From M30B80 sp965656935 (GTDB lineage Bacteria > Pseudomonadota > Alphaproteobacteria > Rhodobacterales > Rhodobacteraceae), in the NCBI GenBank assembly GCA_965656935.1, contig CBFHMG010000006.1, forward strand, positions 113,155-177,154: a stretch of 64,000 nt of DNA, given 5' to 3'. Under the pieces are notes generated by a model. The model ran no database searches and was not told where the DNA came from. It saw only the letters and a program-made list of their open reading frames with translations. Each line of letters opens with the position of its first letter. The stretch's first letter is position 1. The translations under genes were made by a program, and so were the position numbers. Shown here one piece after another: positions 34,872-43,283 of this stretch.

Positions 34872-35537
34872 TTAACGCGCCTGCGCGGGCTGCTCGATTA
34901 TGATCGCAGCCTCCCTAACGCTTTGGTCCAAAACCGTTTTCGCATTCGCAAGGTCATTGCCCTCTGCGCGGGCCTCGGCGGCGGTTTGGCTCAACCCGTA
35001 ATGTAGCCAACGCGCGACAAGGCGGCGCTTCAACTCGATCAGCGGCACGGATAGAAAGACCGTCTGGTCCCAAAGCGGGGCAAGCGCGCGCCACGGGTCG
35101 CGGTCCAGCAGCAGATAATTGCCTTCAACCACCACCGTATCATGATCAGGCGAAATCACCCCCGCGCCCGCGACCGCGCAATCAAGGCTACGGTCGAAAA
35201 GCGGGAAGACGACCTCCTCCTCCTCGGAGAGGGCCTGCACCATTTTGACGAAGCCCGTGGCATCAAAGGTTTCAGGCGCCCCTTTGCGCGCCAGAAGGCC
35301 GCGTGGCTCAAGAATGCGATTGTCCAGATGAAAGCCATCCATCGGCACAAGAACTGCGCGCGCACCTGCCGCGTTAAGCTGTGCGACCACGGCCTCGGCC
35401 AGCGTGGATTTCCCACTGGCAGGCGGCCCCGCAAGGGCGACCAGCCGCCTGCGGCCCTTGGGCGTCACCGCAAGGCTGGCGCGCGCAAGGCGCTCAGGGG
35501 CATCGAGCAGATCAGGCGCAGTCAAAACATGCCTCAT
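34872..35537 (-). CDS. Uridine kinase/phosphoribulokinase-like P-loop kinase
   Basis: 221-residue small-molecule kinase. It has the P-loop GPPASGKST near residue 37, DGFHLDN (the substrate-binding aspartate/histidine segment of the uridine kinase and PanK fold), VVEGNYLLLDRDPW, and an arginine-rich lid ELKRRLVARWL. This pattern matches the FrcK/YggC-type nucleoside or sugar kinases. The substrate is not predictable. It is 17 bases downstream of gph on the same strand. Confidence 0.82.
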   Translation of the reverse strand: MRHVLTAPDLLDAPERLARASLAVTPKGRRRLVALAGPPASGKSTLAEAVVAQLNAAGARAVLVPMDGFHLDNRILEPRGLLARKGAPETFDATGFVKMVQALSEEEEVVFPLFDRSLDCAVAGAGVISPDHDTVVVEGNYLLLDRDPWRALAPLWDQTVFLSVPLIELKRRLVARWLHYGLSQTAAEARAEGNDLANAKTVLDQSVREAAIIIEQPAQAR

Positions 35538-35554
35538 TCAGTTTCAGGGCCAAT

Positions 35555-36202
35555 CTATACCAAAGCCTGCTCGACCAATCGCGGCAAGTCCTCAAATTGC
35601 GAGAACCGCGCGACGCAGGTGAGGCTCTCTGCAGGCACATGTAGATAGCCCTCCATATACAGCAAAAACGGCACCCCCGCCGCCAATGCGGTTGCCGCGT
35701 CAATATCGCTATCCCCGACATAGAGCGCGGGGCCCTCGCCCAAGCCCTCCAATGCCGCCCGAAGCGGAGCGGGGTCAGGTTTGCGTACTGGCAGGCTGTC
35801 GCCGCCGATCACGCAGTCAAAATATTGCGCAAGATCGAGATGGGCCAAGATCGCCCGCGCTGGGGCAATCGGCTTATTGGTGCAAATGGCGAGGCGATGG
35901 CCCGCCTCACGCAGACGGGTCAGGGCCGCGCGCACCCCGTCATAGAGCTCGGTCAGGTCAACCGCGCTCTCATAACCTGCCAAAAACCCGTTTAAAAACT
36001 CTGGCAAGGCAGCAGCATCAATCCCGCGTGCCGCCCCCATGCGTTCCACAAAAACAGGCGCGCCCGAGCCGATGAAACTGCGCGTTTCCTCCAAGCTCAA
36101 TGGGGTAACATCACGGCTTTCAAGCACCGAATTCATGGCCGCGCGGATATCAGGCGCGCTATCGATCAATGTGCCATCAAGATCAAAAGCGATACGTGCC
36201 AT
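35555..36202 (-). CDS. gph: Phosphoglycolate phosphatase (HAD superfamily)
   Basis: 215 residues from the ATG preceded by GGAGA, starting MARIAFDLDGTLIDSAPD with the nucleophilic DxD motif. Later motifs are CTNKP (motif II), KPDPAPL (lysine, motif III) and YVGDSDIDAATALAAGVPFLLY (motif IV). Gph removes phosphate from 2-phosphoglycolate formed in DNA repair or photorespiration. A longer frame upstream adds 24 unconserved residues. It forms a two-gene unit with the kinase downstream. Confidence 0.9.
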   Translation of the reverse strand: MARIAFDLDGTLIDSAPDIRAAMNSVLESRDVTPLSLEETRSFIGSGAPVFVERMGAARGIDAAALPEFLNGFLAGYESAVDLTELYDGVRAALTRLREAGHRLAICTNKPIAPARAILAHLDLAQYFDCVIGGDSLPVRKPDPAPLRAALEGLGEGPALYVGDSDIDAATALAAGVPFLLYMEGYLHVPAESLTCVARFSQFEDLPRLVEQALV

Positions 36203-36346
36203 GCGTTCTCCAATATCGTGCGCGAGCTTGAACAGTAGAGGATCATTTTGCGCTGTCGAGACGAGAATTACCAATCCATCTCTTGGCCTTTCCCCCTTTG
36301 ATCAGCTAAGAATATCCCTTGCAGGCATAGAGGCTTACAGGCAGGC

Positions 36347-37345
36347 ATGGCGCAGAAAAAACCAAATAAATTCAATGTCTTTATTATCGGGCAACATGGC
36401 CGGCTTTCCTATGAAGCCGCATTGTTTGCAGCGTCATTTCGGCATTTCAATCCGAATTTCCCTGGCAAGCTCTATCTGGGGCAGCCGCAGTTCAACCATC
36501 GCTGGCAGAAAAACCCGATTATTCAGGATAAAGAAATCCTCGCCCTTCTGGAGCGTTTGGAGGTGGAGATCCTGCCTTTCGAGAATGCCTATTTCGGCGA
36601 AGATTACCCCTATGGGAACAAGATCGAGGGCCTGAGCGCTTTGCCCGAAGGCGAGCCCTTTGTCTTTTTTGACACCGACACGCTTGTTATGGGCGATCTG
36701 ACCGAGGTGCCCTTTGATTTCGAGCGCCCCTCCGCCTCGCTGAAAGTGGAAGGGACATGGCCCACGATCGAGCTTTACGGGCCAGGATATGCCGCGACTT
36801 GGAAATCGCTTTATGATAAATTCGACCTCGATTTCGACAGCACGCTGGATCTGTCCCAACCCGATGAATACTGGCGGCGTTATCTCTATTTCAACGCAGG
36901 CTTCTTTTACTACAAAGACCCGAAAACCTTCGGTCAGCGCTTTTTGCACTACGCGCGCACAATCCGTGACAACGGCCCGCGCGAGATTGAATGCCAAAAC
37001 CTAAACCCATGGCTGGATCAAGTGGCCCTGCCCTTGGTGATCCATTCCTTCGGCGGCGGGCGGGACGCGCTTGAGGCAGGCTGGCTTGATGGCAAAACCA
37101 CATGCCATTACCGCCTTTTGCCACTGCTTTATGCGCGGGAAAAACAGCGCGTCGTGGATGTTCTGGAGGAGGTGACCTCGCCCAATTGGGTGAAGAAGGT
37201 CCTGAAGAATTACGACCCGATGAAGCGGATGATCTATCAGGGCAAAGGGGCCAAGGCGCGCGCCCTGTTTGATCAGGACAATCTGCCAAGGCGCGAGCAA
37301 GCGATCCGCAACAAGCTCAAACGCGAGAACCTCTGGCTGCGATAG
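36347..37345 (+). CDS. Putative GT-A fold glycosyltransferase, family unassigned
   Basis: 332 residues without signal peptide or membrane helix. The N-terminus NVFIIGQHGRLSYEAALFAASFRHFNP and FVFFDTDTLVMGDL, with a DxD at Asp109/Asp111, fit a GT-A nucleotide-sugar transferase related to GT8. LYFNAGFFYYKDP and NPWLDQVALPLVIHSFGG also recall this group. The acceptor is unknown and no polysaccharide genes are nearby. It stands alone between gph (divergent) and clpX (convergent). Confidence 0.7.
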   Translation: MAQKKPNKFNVFIIGQHGRLSYEAALFAASFRHFNPNFPGKLYLGQPQFNHRWQKNPIIQDKEILALLERLEVEILPFENAYFGEDYPYGNKIEGLSALPEGEPFVFFDTDTLVMGDLTEVPFDFERPSASLKVEGTWPTIELYGPGYAATWKSLYDKFDLDFDSTLDLSQPDEYWRRYLYFNAGFFYYKDPKTFGQRFLHYARTIRDNGPREIECQNLNPWLDQVALPLVIHSFGGGRDALEAGWLDGKTTCHYRLLPLLYAREKQRVVDVLEEVTSPNWVKKVLKNYDPMKRMIYQGKGAKARALFDQDNLPRREQAIRNKLKRENLWLR

Positions 37346-37363
37346 CCGCGCAGTATTTCCGCA

Positions 37364-37398
37364 TAAAAAGCCCGCTAACCGATGGTTGCGGGCTTTTT
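37364..37398. terminator. Bidirectional terminator between the glycosyltransferase gene and clpX
   Basis: AGCCCGC-(T)-AACC pairs with GGTTGCGGGCT around GAT with a single bulge. It is followed by TTTTT on plus and by TTTTT on minus, so it can end both convergent transcripts. Confidence 0.85.
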
Positions 37399-37419
37399 CT
37401 AAACTTGGCCTGAGGTGTC

Positions 37420-38685
37420 TCAGCCTGCGCTGGCAGGCTCTTCCTTTTTGCGATCGGAATAGATCATCAAAGGCTGCGCATCGGAGGTGACGGCTTCTTC
37501 ATTGACGACAACCTCTTCGACGCCCTCGGTGCCAGGCAATTCGAACATGGTTTCCAGCAGGATATCTTCCATGATCGAGCGAAGCCCGCGCGCGCCTGTC
37601 TTACGCTCAATCGCGCGTTTGGCGATTGCGGTTAGCGCGTCATCGGTGAATTTCAGCTTCACATCTTCCAGCTCGAACAAGCGTTGGTATTGCTTGACCA
37701 GCGCGTTTTTGGGCTGGGTGAGGATGATCACAAGCGCATCTTCATCCAGATCGGTCAAAGTCGCGATCACGGGCAAACGGCCCACAAATTCGGGGATAAG
37801 GCCGAATTTCAGCAGGTCTTCGGGCTCAAGCTCATTGAACATTTCGCCAACGCCGCGGCTGTCATTATCTTTGACATCTGCCCCGAACCCGATGGCCGAG
37901 CCCTTGCCGCGCTGCGCGATGATCTTTTCGAGACCCGCGAACGCACCGCCGCAGATGAACAGAATATTGGTCGTGTCCACTTGCAGGAATTCCTGCTGCG
38001 GATGCTTGCGGCCACCTTGCGGAGGAACGGAGGCCACAGTGCCTTCCATGATCTTAAGAAGCGCTTGCTGCACCCCCTCGCCCGAGACGTCACGGGTGAT
38101 AGAAGGATTGTCGGATTTGCGCGTGATCTTATCGACCTCGTCAATATAGACGATGCCGCGCTGCGCGCGATCAACATTGTATTCGCTGGCCTGAAGCAGC
38201 TTGAGAATGATGTTCTCGACATCTTCACCGACATACCCCGCCTCAGTCAGCGTGGTCGCATCGGCCATGGTGAAAGGCACATCCAAAATCCGCGCCAGCG
38301 TTTGCGCCAGCAGCGTCTTACCGCAGCCGGTCGGGCCGATCAGCATGATGTTGGATTTGGCCAATTCGATATCGGATTTGTCGGAATTGTTCAGACGTTT
38401 GTAATGGTTATGCACCGCCACGGAGAGCACGCGCTTGGCATGCTGCTGGCCGATCACATAATCATCAAGAACCTGACAAATCTCGCGCGGGCTTGGGACA
38501 CCATCGGTTGCTTTCAGCCCCGAGGATTTCGTTTCCTCGCGGATAATATCCATGCACAACTCGACACATTCATCACAGATGAACACAGTCGGTCCGGCGA
38601 TAAGTTTGCGGACCTCATGCTGGCTCTTGCCGCAAAAGGAGCAGTAGAGCGTGTTCTTCGAGTCGCCGCTGGTTGAATTTGCCAT
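37420..38685 (-). CDS. clpX: ATP-dependent Clp protease ATP-binding subunit ClpX
   Basis: AAA+ unfoldase that feeds substrates to ClpP. The 421-residue protein has the N-terminal C4 zinc domain (CSFCGKSQ...CDECVELC), Walker A GPTGCGKT near 120, the pore loop GYVGED, Walker B VYIDEVDKI and the ClpP-docking IGF loop (GSAIGFGADV). It lies 161 bases downstream of clpP on the same strand. A TTGACA (minus strand, 38788-38793) in the gap may be a separate promoter. Confidence 0.97.
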   Translation of the reverse strand: MANSTSGDSKNTLYCSFCGKSQHEVRKLIAGPTVFICDECVELCMDIIREETKSSGLKATDGVPSPREICQVLDDYVIGQQHAKRVLSVAVHNHYKRLNNSDKSDIELAKSNIMLIGPTGCGKTLLAQTLARILDVPFTMADATTLTEAGYVGEDVENIILKLLQASEYNVDRAQRGIVYIDEVDKITRKSDNPSITRDVSGEGVQQALLKIMEGTVASVPPQGGRKHPQQEFLQVDTTNILFICGGAFAGLEKIIAQRGKGSAIGFGADVKDNDSRGVGEMFNELEPEDLLKFGLIPEFVGRLPVIATLTDLDEDALVIILTQPKNALVKQYQRLFELEDVKLKFTDDALTAIAKRAIERKTGARGLRSIMEDILLETMFELPGTEGVEEVVVNEEAVTSDAQPLMIYSDRKKEEPASAG

Positions 38686-38742
38686 CGTCTCTTTACCTTT
38701 TCAGGCCCACGAAACGCGGAGCCCTGACCCTAGAGGCCTATC

Positions 38743-38786
38743 TGTGGTCGTTCCCTGCAGCCTAAAACAGCGAAACTACGACCACA
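38743..38786. promoter_or_regulatory. Inverted repeat between clpP and clpX
   Basis: TGTGGTCGT (38743-38751) and ACGACCACA (38778-38786) are perfectly complementary, with 26 bases between. On the minus strand it follows a TTGACA directly, so it could be an operator downstream of a clpX promoter or a hairpin in the clpP-clpX transcript. Confidence 0.5.
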
Positions 38787-38846
38787 ATGTCAAATCGTCA
38801 GGGCACGAGCGGTTGATCGCCTGCGCTCGCCCGCGCCCTTCAGGAT

Positions 38847-39476
38847 TTATTTTGCGTCTTCAGCCGCTGCACGGCTTTCAACGATCTCGTCGATATGGCC
38901 CCAAGCAAGCGCCTCTTCGGGGTTCATCCAAGTATCACGGTCCAGCGCGCGCTGAATCGTGTCGTAATCTTGGCCTGTATGTTTGACATACAGCTTGTAA
39001 AGCCGCTCACGGGTGGCTTCGATGGATTTGGCGCTGATCAGGATGTCAGACGCCGTGCCGCGCGCGCCGCCCGAAGGCTGGTGCACAAGGAATTCCGCAT
39101 TTGGTAGTGCAAAACGCATGCCCTTTTCGCCGCCCACAGCAATCACCGAGCCCATGGAGGCGGCCATGCCACACACAAGCGTGGACACTTTGGGGCGGAT
39201 ATATTGCATCGTGTCATAGATGCTCATACCCGCAACCACACTGCCGCCAGGCGAGTTGATATACATCGAAATCTCTTTCGACGGGTTCTCGGCCTCGAGG
39301 TGCAAAAGCTGTGCCACGATCAGGCTGGACATGCCGTCATGCACGGGGCCGTTCACGAAAATGATCCGCTCTTTCAACAAGCGCGAGAAGATATCATAGG
39401 CGCGCTCGCCTCGGCTGGTTTGCTCAACCACCATAGGAACAAGGTTGTTCGTGAAATAATCGATAGGGTCGTGCAT
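38847..39476 (-). CDS. clpP: ATP-dependent Clp protease proteolytic subunit ClpP
   Basis: Serine peptidase that forms the tetradecameric proteolytic chamber. The 209 residues contain the catalytic triad: Ser in VCGMAASMGSVI, His in EFLVHQPSGG and Asp in RDTWMNPEEA. The N-terminal FTNNLVPMVVEQTSRGERAYDIFSRLL is family-typical. It precedes clpX as usual. Confidence 0.97.
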   Translation of the reverse strand: MHDPIDYFTNNLVPMVVEQTSRGERAYDIFSRLLKERIIFVNGPVHDGMSSLIVAQLLHLEAENPSKEISMYINSPGGSVVAGMSIYDTMQYIRPKVSTLVCGMAASMGSVIAVGGEKGMRFALPNAEFLVHQPSGGARGTASDILISAKSIEATRERLYKLYVKHTGQDYDTIQRALDRDTWMNPEEALAWGHIDEIVESRAAAEDAK

Positions 39477-39619
39477 GGGCCTGCCTCGGTCAATGAATTC
39501 GTCGGTTACCTAGAGTCTTAGTGCTGCATCTTGGGGGCCGCAAGGGCAGGACGGGTTGAAAACGCGCCTTCCCGCAATAGCCTTGTCATCGTGAACGACA
39601 GGTTAACAGGACAGCCCCA

Positions 39620-40813
39620 ATGACATTCCCCCCCGAGCGCGCCGCCGCATTGGCGCATTTGCGCGATTTTCTGCCTCATGCGGGGGCCGATTATGCGCGG
39701 CTCAGAAATTATGATCTGCCCGAGCAAAACCACCCCCATGTCTCGCGGCTATCCCCCTATTTGCGCCATCGCGTGATCACGGAACAAGAAGTGGTTGAGG
39801 CCACGCTTGCCCGCTTTTCCTTGAAAACAAGTGAGAAATTCATTCAAGAAGTGTTCTGGCGGACCTATTGGAAAGGCTGGCTGGAAATGCGCCCCAGCGT
39901 TTGGGCCGATTACCGCCGCGCCTTGGATGGGCAATTGGCCGCAATCAATGACCAGACCGCGGCCAGCCTTGCGCGCGCCGAAAACGGCGAAACAGGCATC
40001 GCTCCTTTTGATGCGTGGATGCAGGAATTGCGCGAAACGGGCTATCTTCACAATCACGCGCGCATGTGGTTCGCCTCGATCTGGATATTCACATTGCGCC
40101 TTCCATGGGAAATCGGCGCGGATCTGTTCTTTCGGTATTTGATCGACGGGGACCCTGCCTCCAACACTTTGGGGTGGCGTTGGGTCGCGGGCTTGCAGAC
40201 CAAGGGCAAACACTATCTCGCACGGCCCTCCAATATCGAGACATATACAAAAGGGCGCTTTAACCCCGCAGGCCAATTGACCACAGATGCCGCCCCGCTC
40301 AGCGGTCCTGACGCGCCTGCGCGCAGCCCCTTGCCCGAGACCACGCCGCATGACCCCACGTTAAAAACTGCGATCCTGCTGACCGAAGAGGACCTCTCGC
40401 CAAGCTTCCTGTTGGACAGCGTGCCAAGCCCCATGGCCCATGCCGCCCTTTTGTCAGATGAAGGCCGCTCTCCCCGCGAGGTCGCCGCGCATGTCACCCA
40501 GTTCAGCACGCAAGCGGCGCAGGATACGCGGCAAAGATGGGGCGCGCGCATGGGCCAAGAGGGCCCGTTGAGCAGGTCCCTCACCGAGATCGCGGATTGG
40601 GCGCGCAGCAGCGGGGCCGAGCAAATCGTGACCGCTTACGCCCCTGTTGGCCCCGCCGCCTCGGCCTTGCGGAAGCTTGCGAAGCTCCTCCAAGACGATG
40701 GTATCGCGCTGCACCAAATCCGCCGCGATTGGGACAGCGCCGCTTGGCCCCATGCCACGCATGGGTTTTTCCGCTTCAAGGAGGCGATCCCCGATCTGGT
40801 CGCCCGCCTCTAG
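39620..40813 (+). CDS. Photolyase/cryptochrome-like FAD-binding protein with swapped domain order
   Basis: 397 residues. Residues about 40-230 match the helical FAD-binding domain of photolyases: SRLSPYLRHRVITEQEV, VFWRTYWKGWLEM, HNHARMWFASIW, and DGDPASNTLGWRWVAGLQTKGKHYLARPSNIETYT. The N-terminal alpha/beta antenna domain expected before it is missing. Instead residues about 247-397 form an alpha/beta region (TAILLTEEDL, IVTAYAPVGPAASALRKLAKLL, WDSAAWPHATHGFFRFKEAIP) that resembles that antenna domain moved to the C-terminus. DNA repair or light sensing is likely but unproven. Confidence 0.78.
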   Translation: MTFPPERAAALAHLRDFLPHAGADYARLRNYDLPEQNHPHVSRLSPYLRHRVITEQEVVEATLARFSLKTSEKFIQEVFWRTYWKGWLEMRPSVWADYRRALDGQLAAINDQTAASLARAENGETGIAPFDAWMQELRETGYLHNHARMWFASIWIFTLRLPWEIGADLFFRYLIDGDPASNTLGWRWVAGLQTKGKHYLARPSNIETYTKGRFNPAGQLTTDAAPLSGPDAPARSPLPETTPHDPTLKTAILLTEEDLSPSFLLDSVPSPMAHAALLSDEGRSPREVAAHVTQFSTQAAQDTRQRWGARMGQEGPLSRSLTEIADWARSSGAEQIVTAYAPVGPAASALRKLAKLLQDDGIALHQIRRDWDSAAWPHATHGFFRFKEAIPDLVARL

Positions 40814-40827
40814 GCTCGCGAAGCCGG

Positions 40828-41937
40828 TCAACTACAGCTCTGGAAGGACTGCGCCATATTGCGGATCAATTGCGGGTAGAGCGTGGGCCCCAAATCAAGC
40901 GTGCTGCCCAAAGGATCGATCACGGCTGTGCCAGCCTCGGTGCCCTCGGTCACGGTCGCCACGATACGCGGGTCAAATTGCGGTTCGGCAAAGACGCATG
41001 TGCCCCCCAATTCCGTGATCCGCGCCCGCACCTCAGCAACCCGTCCTGCCGAGGGCGCGCTAGCATCCGACACAGAAATCGCCCCCAAAGGCGCAAAGCC
41101 AAACCGCGTTTCGAAATATTGATAGGCATCATGGAACACCACAAACCCCGCAGGCGGGTTGGCCGAGATCGAGGCATTCAGATCAGCGGTCAGGCTGCCC
41201 AGTTCGGCCACCAATTCATCGGCATTCGCGCGATAGGTTGAGGCATTTTCGGGGTCGGCCTGCGCGAGCTCCTCGGCAATCGCACGCGCCCAAGTCGCGG
41301 CATTGAGTGGGTCCAGCCATGCATGCGGGTCCATGCCCGAATGATCATGGCCTTCATGATCACCACCATGGGCATCGGCATGATCCCCCTCATGCGCGTC
41401 ATGGTCTGCGTGGTCATCATGGTCGGCATGGTCATCATGGTCGGCATGCCCGTCTTCCTCATGGCCGTGTTCGTCATGCCCGTCTTCATCATGGCCGTGT
41501 TCGTCATGCTCGTCGTGATCATCATGGTCATCATGCGCATCATGGTCGTCCTCATGATCGTCATGATCATGTGCCTCAAACGTCGCGCCCACGCGGATCG
41601 GAAGAAGGAAAGTATCCTCCACCTCCATCAACTCGACGGCTGTGGCATCAGGGGCCAGTGTGTCCAAAGCCTCGCCAAGCCAAGGGGTCAGCCCCTCGCC
41701 GACCCAGAACACCAGTTCAGCGTTTTGCAATGCTGACGCCTGCGACGGACGCAGGGCGAACCCATGCGGGCTGGCCTCTTGCGGCAGGATCAGTTCAGGC
41801 GAACCAACCCCGTCCATCACCCGCGCCACCAAGGAATGGACAGGTGCAATATCGGCAACAACATCGGGCACATCGCCAAAGGCAGCGCCTGCAGCGAATA
41901 CGGTAACAAGAGCGGTGGAGGAGAATCGGATGGACAT
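40828..41937 (-). CDS. znuA: Zinc ABC transporter substrate-binding protein ZnuA
   Basis: Periplasmic zinc receptor. The 369 residues start with a signal peptide (cleavage near residue 21). Zinc-ligand motifs are visible: SPHGFALRPS (His58) and DPHAWLDP (His205), with VFHDAYQYFE further on. The flexible loop between the first two is unusually long and His/Asp/Glu-rich (about residues 122-200, DNA 41338-41574), probably a zinc-gathering tether. It is divergent from zur across a Zur-like palindrome. Confidence 0.94.
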   Translation of the reverse strand: MSIRFSSTALVTVFAAGAAFGDVPDVVADIAPVHSLVARVMDGVGSPELILPQEASPHGFALRPSQASALQNAELVFWVGEGLTPWLGEALDTLAPDATAVELMEVEDTFLLPIRVGATFEAHDHDDHEDDHDAHDDHDDHDEHDEHGHDEDGHDEHGHEEDGHADHDDHADHDDHADHDAHEGDHADAHGGDHEGHDHSGMDPHAWLDPLNAATWARAIAEELAQADPENASTYRANADELVAELGSLTADLNASISANPPAGFVVFHDAYQYFETRFGFAPLGAISVSDASAPSAGRVAEVRARITELGGTCVFAEPQFDPRIVATVTEGTEAGTAVIDPLGSTLDLGPTLYPQLIRNMAQSFQSCS

Positions 41938-41980
41938 GCATGCCTCGTTTTATCTAGAACAGGGTGACGGCTTACACATT

Positions 41981-41992
41981 ATGTTATAACAT
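41981..41992. promoter_or_regulatory. Candidate Zur operator between znuA and zur
   Basis: ATGTTATAACAT is a perfect 12-base palindrome in an AT-rich context (TT-ATGTTATAACAT-AT). It matches the core of proteobacterial Zur boxes (TGTTATA...TATAACA type). Its position between divergent znuA and zur-znuCB would let Zur repress both directions when zinc is sufficient. Confidence 0.7.
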
Positions 41993-42021
41993 ATCAATAT
42001 CCAAAAATGCGAGACCTTCAA

Positions 42022-42507
42022 ATGACGCAAACCGGTTTTGACAGCCATGACCACAGCCGCTGCATCCATTCCGCCATCGACGCGGCTGAAGCACGCTGCG
42101 CCGAGGAAAAGCTGCGCCTGACCCCTGTGCGCAAGCGTGTCTTGGAGATTTTGCTTGAGGATCATCGCGCACAAGGCGCCTATGACATTCTGGCACGATT
42201 GACCGAGGAAGGGCATGGCGCGCAGCCCCCCATCGCTTACCGCGCCCTAGATTTTCTCGTCAGCCACGGCTTTGCGCATCGTATTGAGCAACTCAACGCC
42301 TATGTCGCCTGCACCCATGTCCATAGCACGGATCACGCCCCCGCCTTCCTGATCTGTCGGGCCTGCAGCTCGGTGGTTGAGGCAGGCGCGCAAAAGGTCG
42401 AGGCGACCATCGGCACGGAGGCAAAGCGGCTTGGTTTCCAGATTGAACGCACCGTGCTGGAAATCGAAGGGGTGTGCCCCCGTTGCCTAGAAACGGACAG
42501 CCAATGA
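42022..42507 (+). CDS. zur: Zinc uptake regulator Zur (Fur family)
   Basis: 161 residues from the ATG giving MTQTGFDSHDHSRC; the ATG five codons earlier is also open. Residues about 30-95 form the Fur-type winged helix (LRLTPVRKRVLEILLEDHRAQGAYDIL...PPIAYRALDFLVSHGFAHRI). The C-terminal part has the metal/dimerisation motifs CTHVHSTDHAPAFLICRACSSV and CPRC. An N-terminal His-containing HDHSRC is also present. Its stop overlaps the znuC start (ATGA), so it is co-transcribed with the transporter it should regulate. Confidence 0.93.
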   Translation: MTQTGFDSHDHSRCIHSAIDAAEARCAEEKLRLTPVRKRVLEILLEDHRAQGAYDILARLTEEGHGAQPPIAYRALDFLVSHGFAHRIEQLNAYVACTHVHSTDHAPAFLICRACSSVVEAGAQKVEATIGTEAKRLGFQIERTVLEIEGVCPRCLETDSQ

Positions 42508-43283
42508 GCCTGATCGAAACCCAAAACCTGAGCATCGAACAAGGCGGCACAACCGTCCTCAGCCATGTCAATTTCAACATTGATCGTGGCGAAATCGTTA
42601 CCATCGTGGGTCCGAACGGCTCGGGCAAGACCAGCTTTCTCAAAGCTCTGATCGGCGCATTGCCCGCCGCCAAAGGCAGCGTCACCCGCAGCCCCGCGCT
42701 GCGCATCGGCTATGTGCCGCAAAAGCTGCATATCGACCGCACATTGCCCGTGACAGTAGCGCGCTTTTTATCAATGCCCCGCCGCCACCCCGCGCCAGAG
42801 ATGCGCAAAGCCCTCTCCGAGGCAGGCGTCTCGGAATTAGAAACCCGCCAGATGACCGATCTGTCAGGCGGCCAGTTCCAGCGTGTTTTGCTGGCCCGTG
42901 CGATCCTCGACAAGCCTGATATCCTGATCCTCGATGAAGCCACGCAAGGCCTCGACCAGCCGGGATCAGCGGCGTTTTATCGCCAGATCGAACAGGTGCG
43001 TAACGATCTGGGATGCGCAGTTTTGATGGTCAGCCATGAATTGCACGTGGTGATGAGCGCCTCGGATCGCGTGATCTGCCTCAACGGGCATGTCTGTTGC
43101 GAGGGCCGCCCTGAAAATGTGGCCTCAGCCCCCGAATACCGCGCGCTCTTTGGCACGGGAACGCAAGGCGCATTGGCGCTGTACCGCCATGAACATTCCC
43201 ATAGCCACGACCACAGCCATGATCACGATCACGACCATGATCACGATCACGACCATGATCATACAGCGCAGGAGACGGCGTAA
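42504..43283 (+). CDS. znuC: Zinc ABC transporter ATP-binding protein ZnuC
   Basis: 259-residue ATPase with Walker A GPNGSGKTS, the signature LSGGQFQRVLLARA, Walker B ILILDEATQGLD and the H-loop MVSHELHVV. The last 30 residues are a His-Asp repeat tail (HEHSHSHDHSHDHDHD...), absent from most ATPases and probably zinc-binding. It overlaps zur by 4 bases and znuB by 1. Confidence 0.95.
   Translation: MSLIETQNLSIEQGGTTVLSHVNFNIDRGEIVTIVGPNGSGKTSFLKALIGALPAAKGSVTRSPALRIGYVPQKLHIDRTLPVTVARFLSMPRRHPAPEMRKALSEAGVSELETRQMTDLSGGQFQRVLLARAILDKPDILILDEATQGLDQPGSAAFYRQIEQVRNDLGCAVLMVSHELHVVMSASDRVICLNGHVCCEGRPENVASAPEYRALFGTGTQGALALYRHEHSHSHDHSHDHDHDHDHDHDHDHTAQETA
43194..43262 (+). repeat. Tandem CAT/GAT-CAC codon repeat encoding the ZnuC His-Asp tail
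   Basis: Near-perfect repeats of CATGATCACGATCACGAC (18 bases) and shorter CAC-GAT units encode alternating His and Asp. The low complexity makes this a candidate site for slippage and length variation between strains. Confidence 0.85.

Noticed and set aside
41307..41906. Long plus-strand open frame opposite znuA, rich in His and Arg.
   Set aside because: It is a shadow of the His/Asp-coding repeat of znuA; its composition follows the antisense strand.
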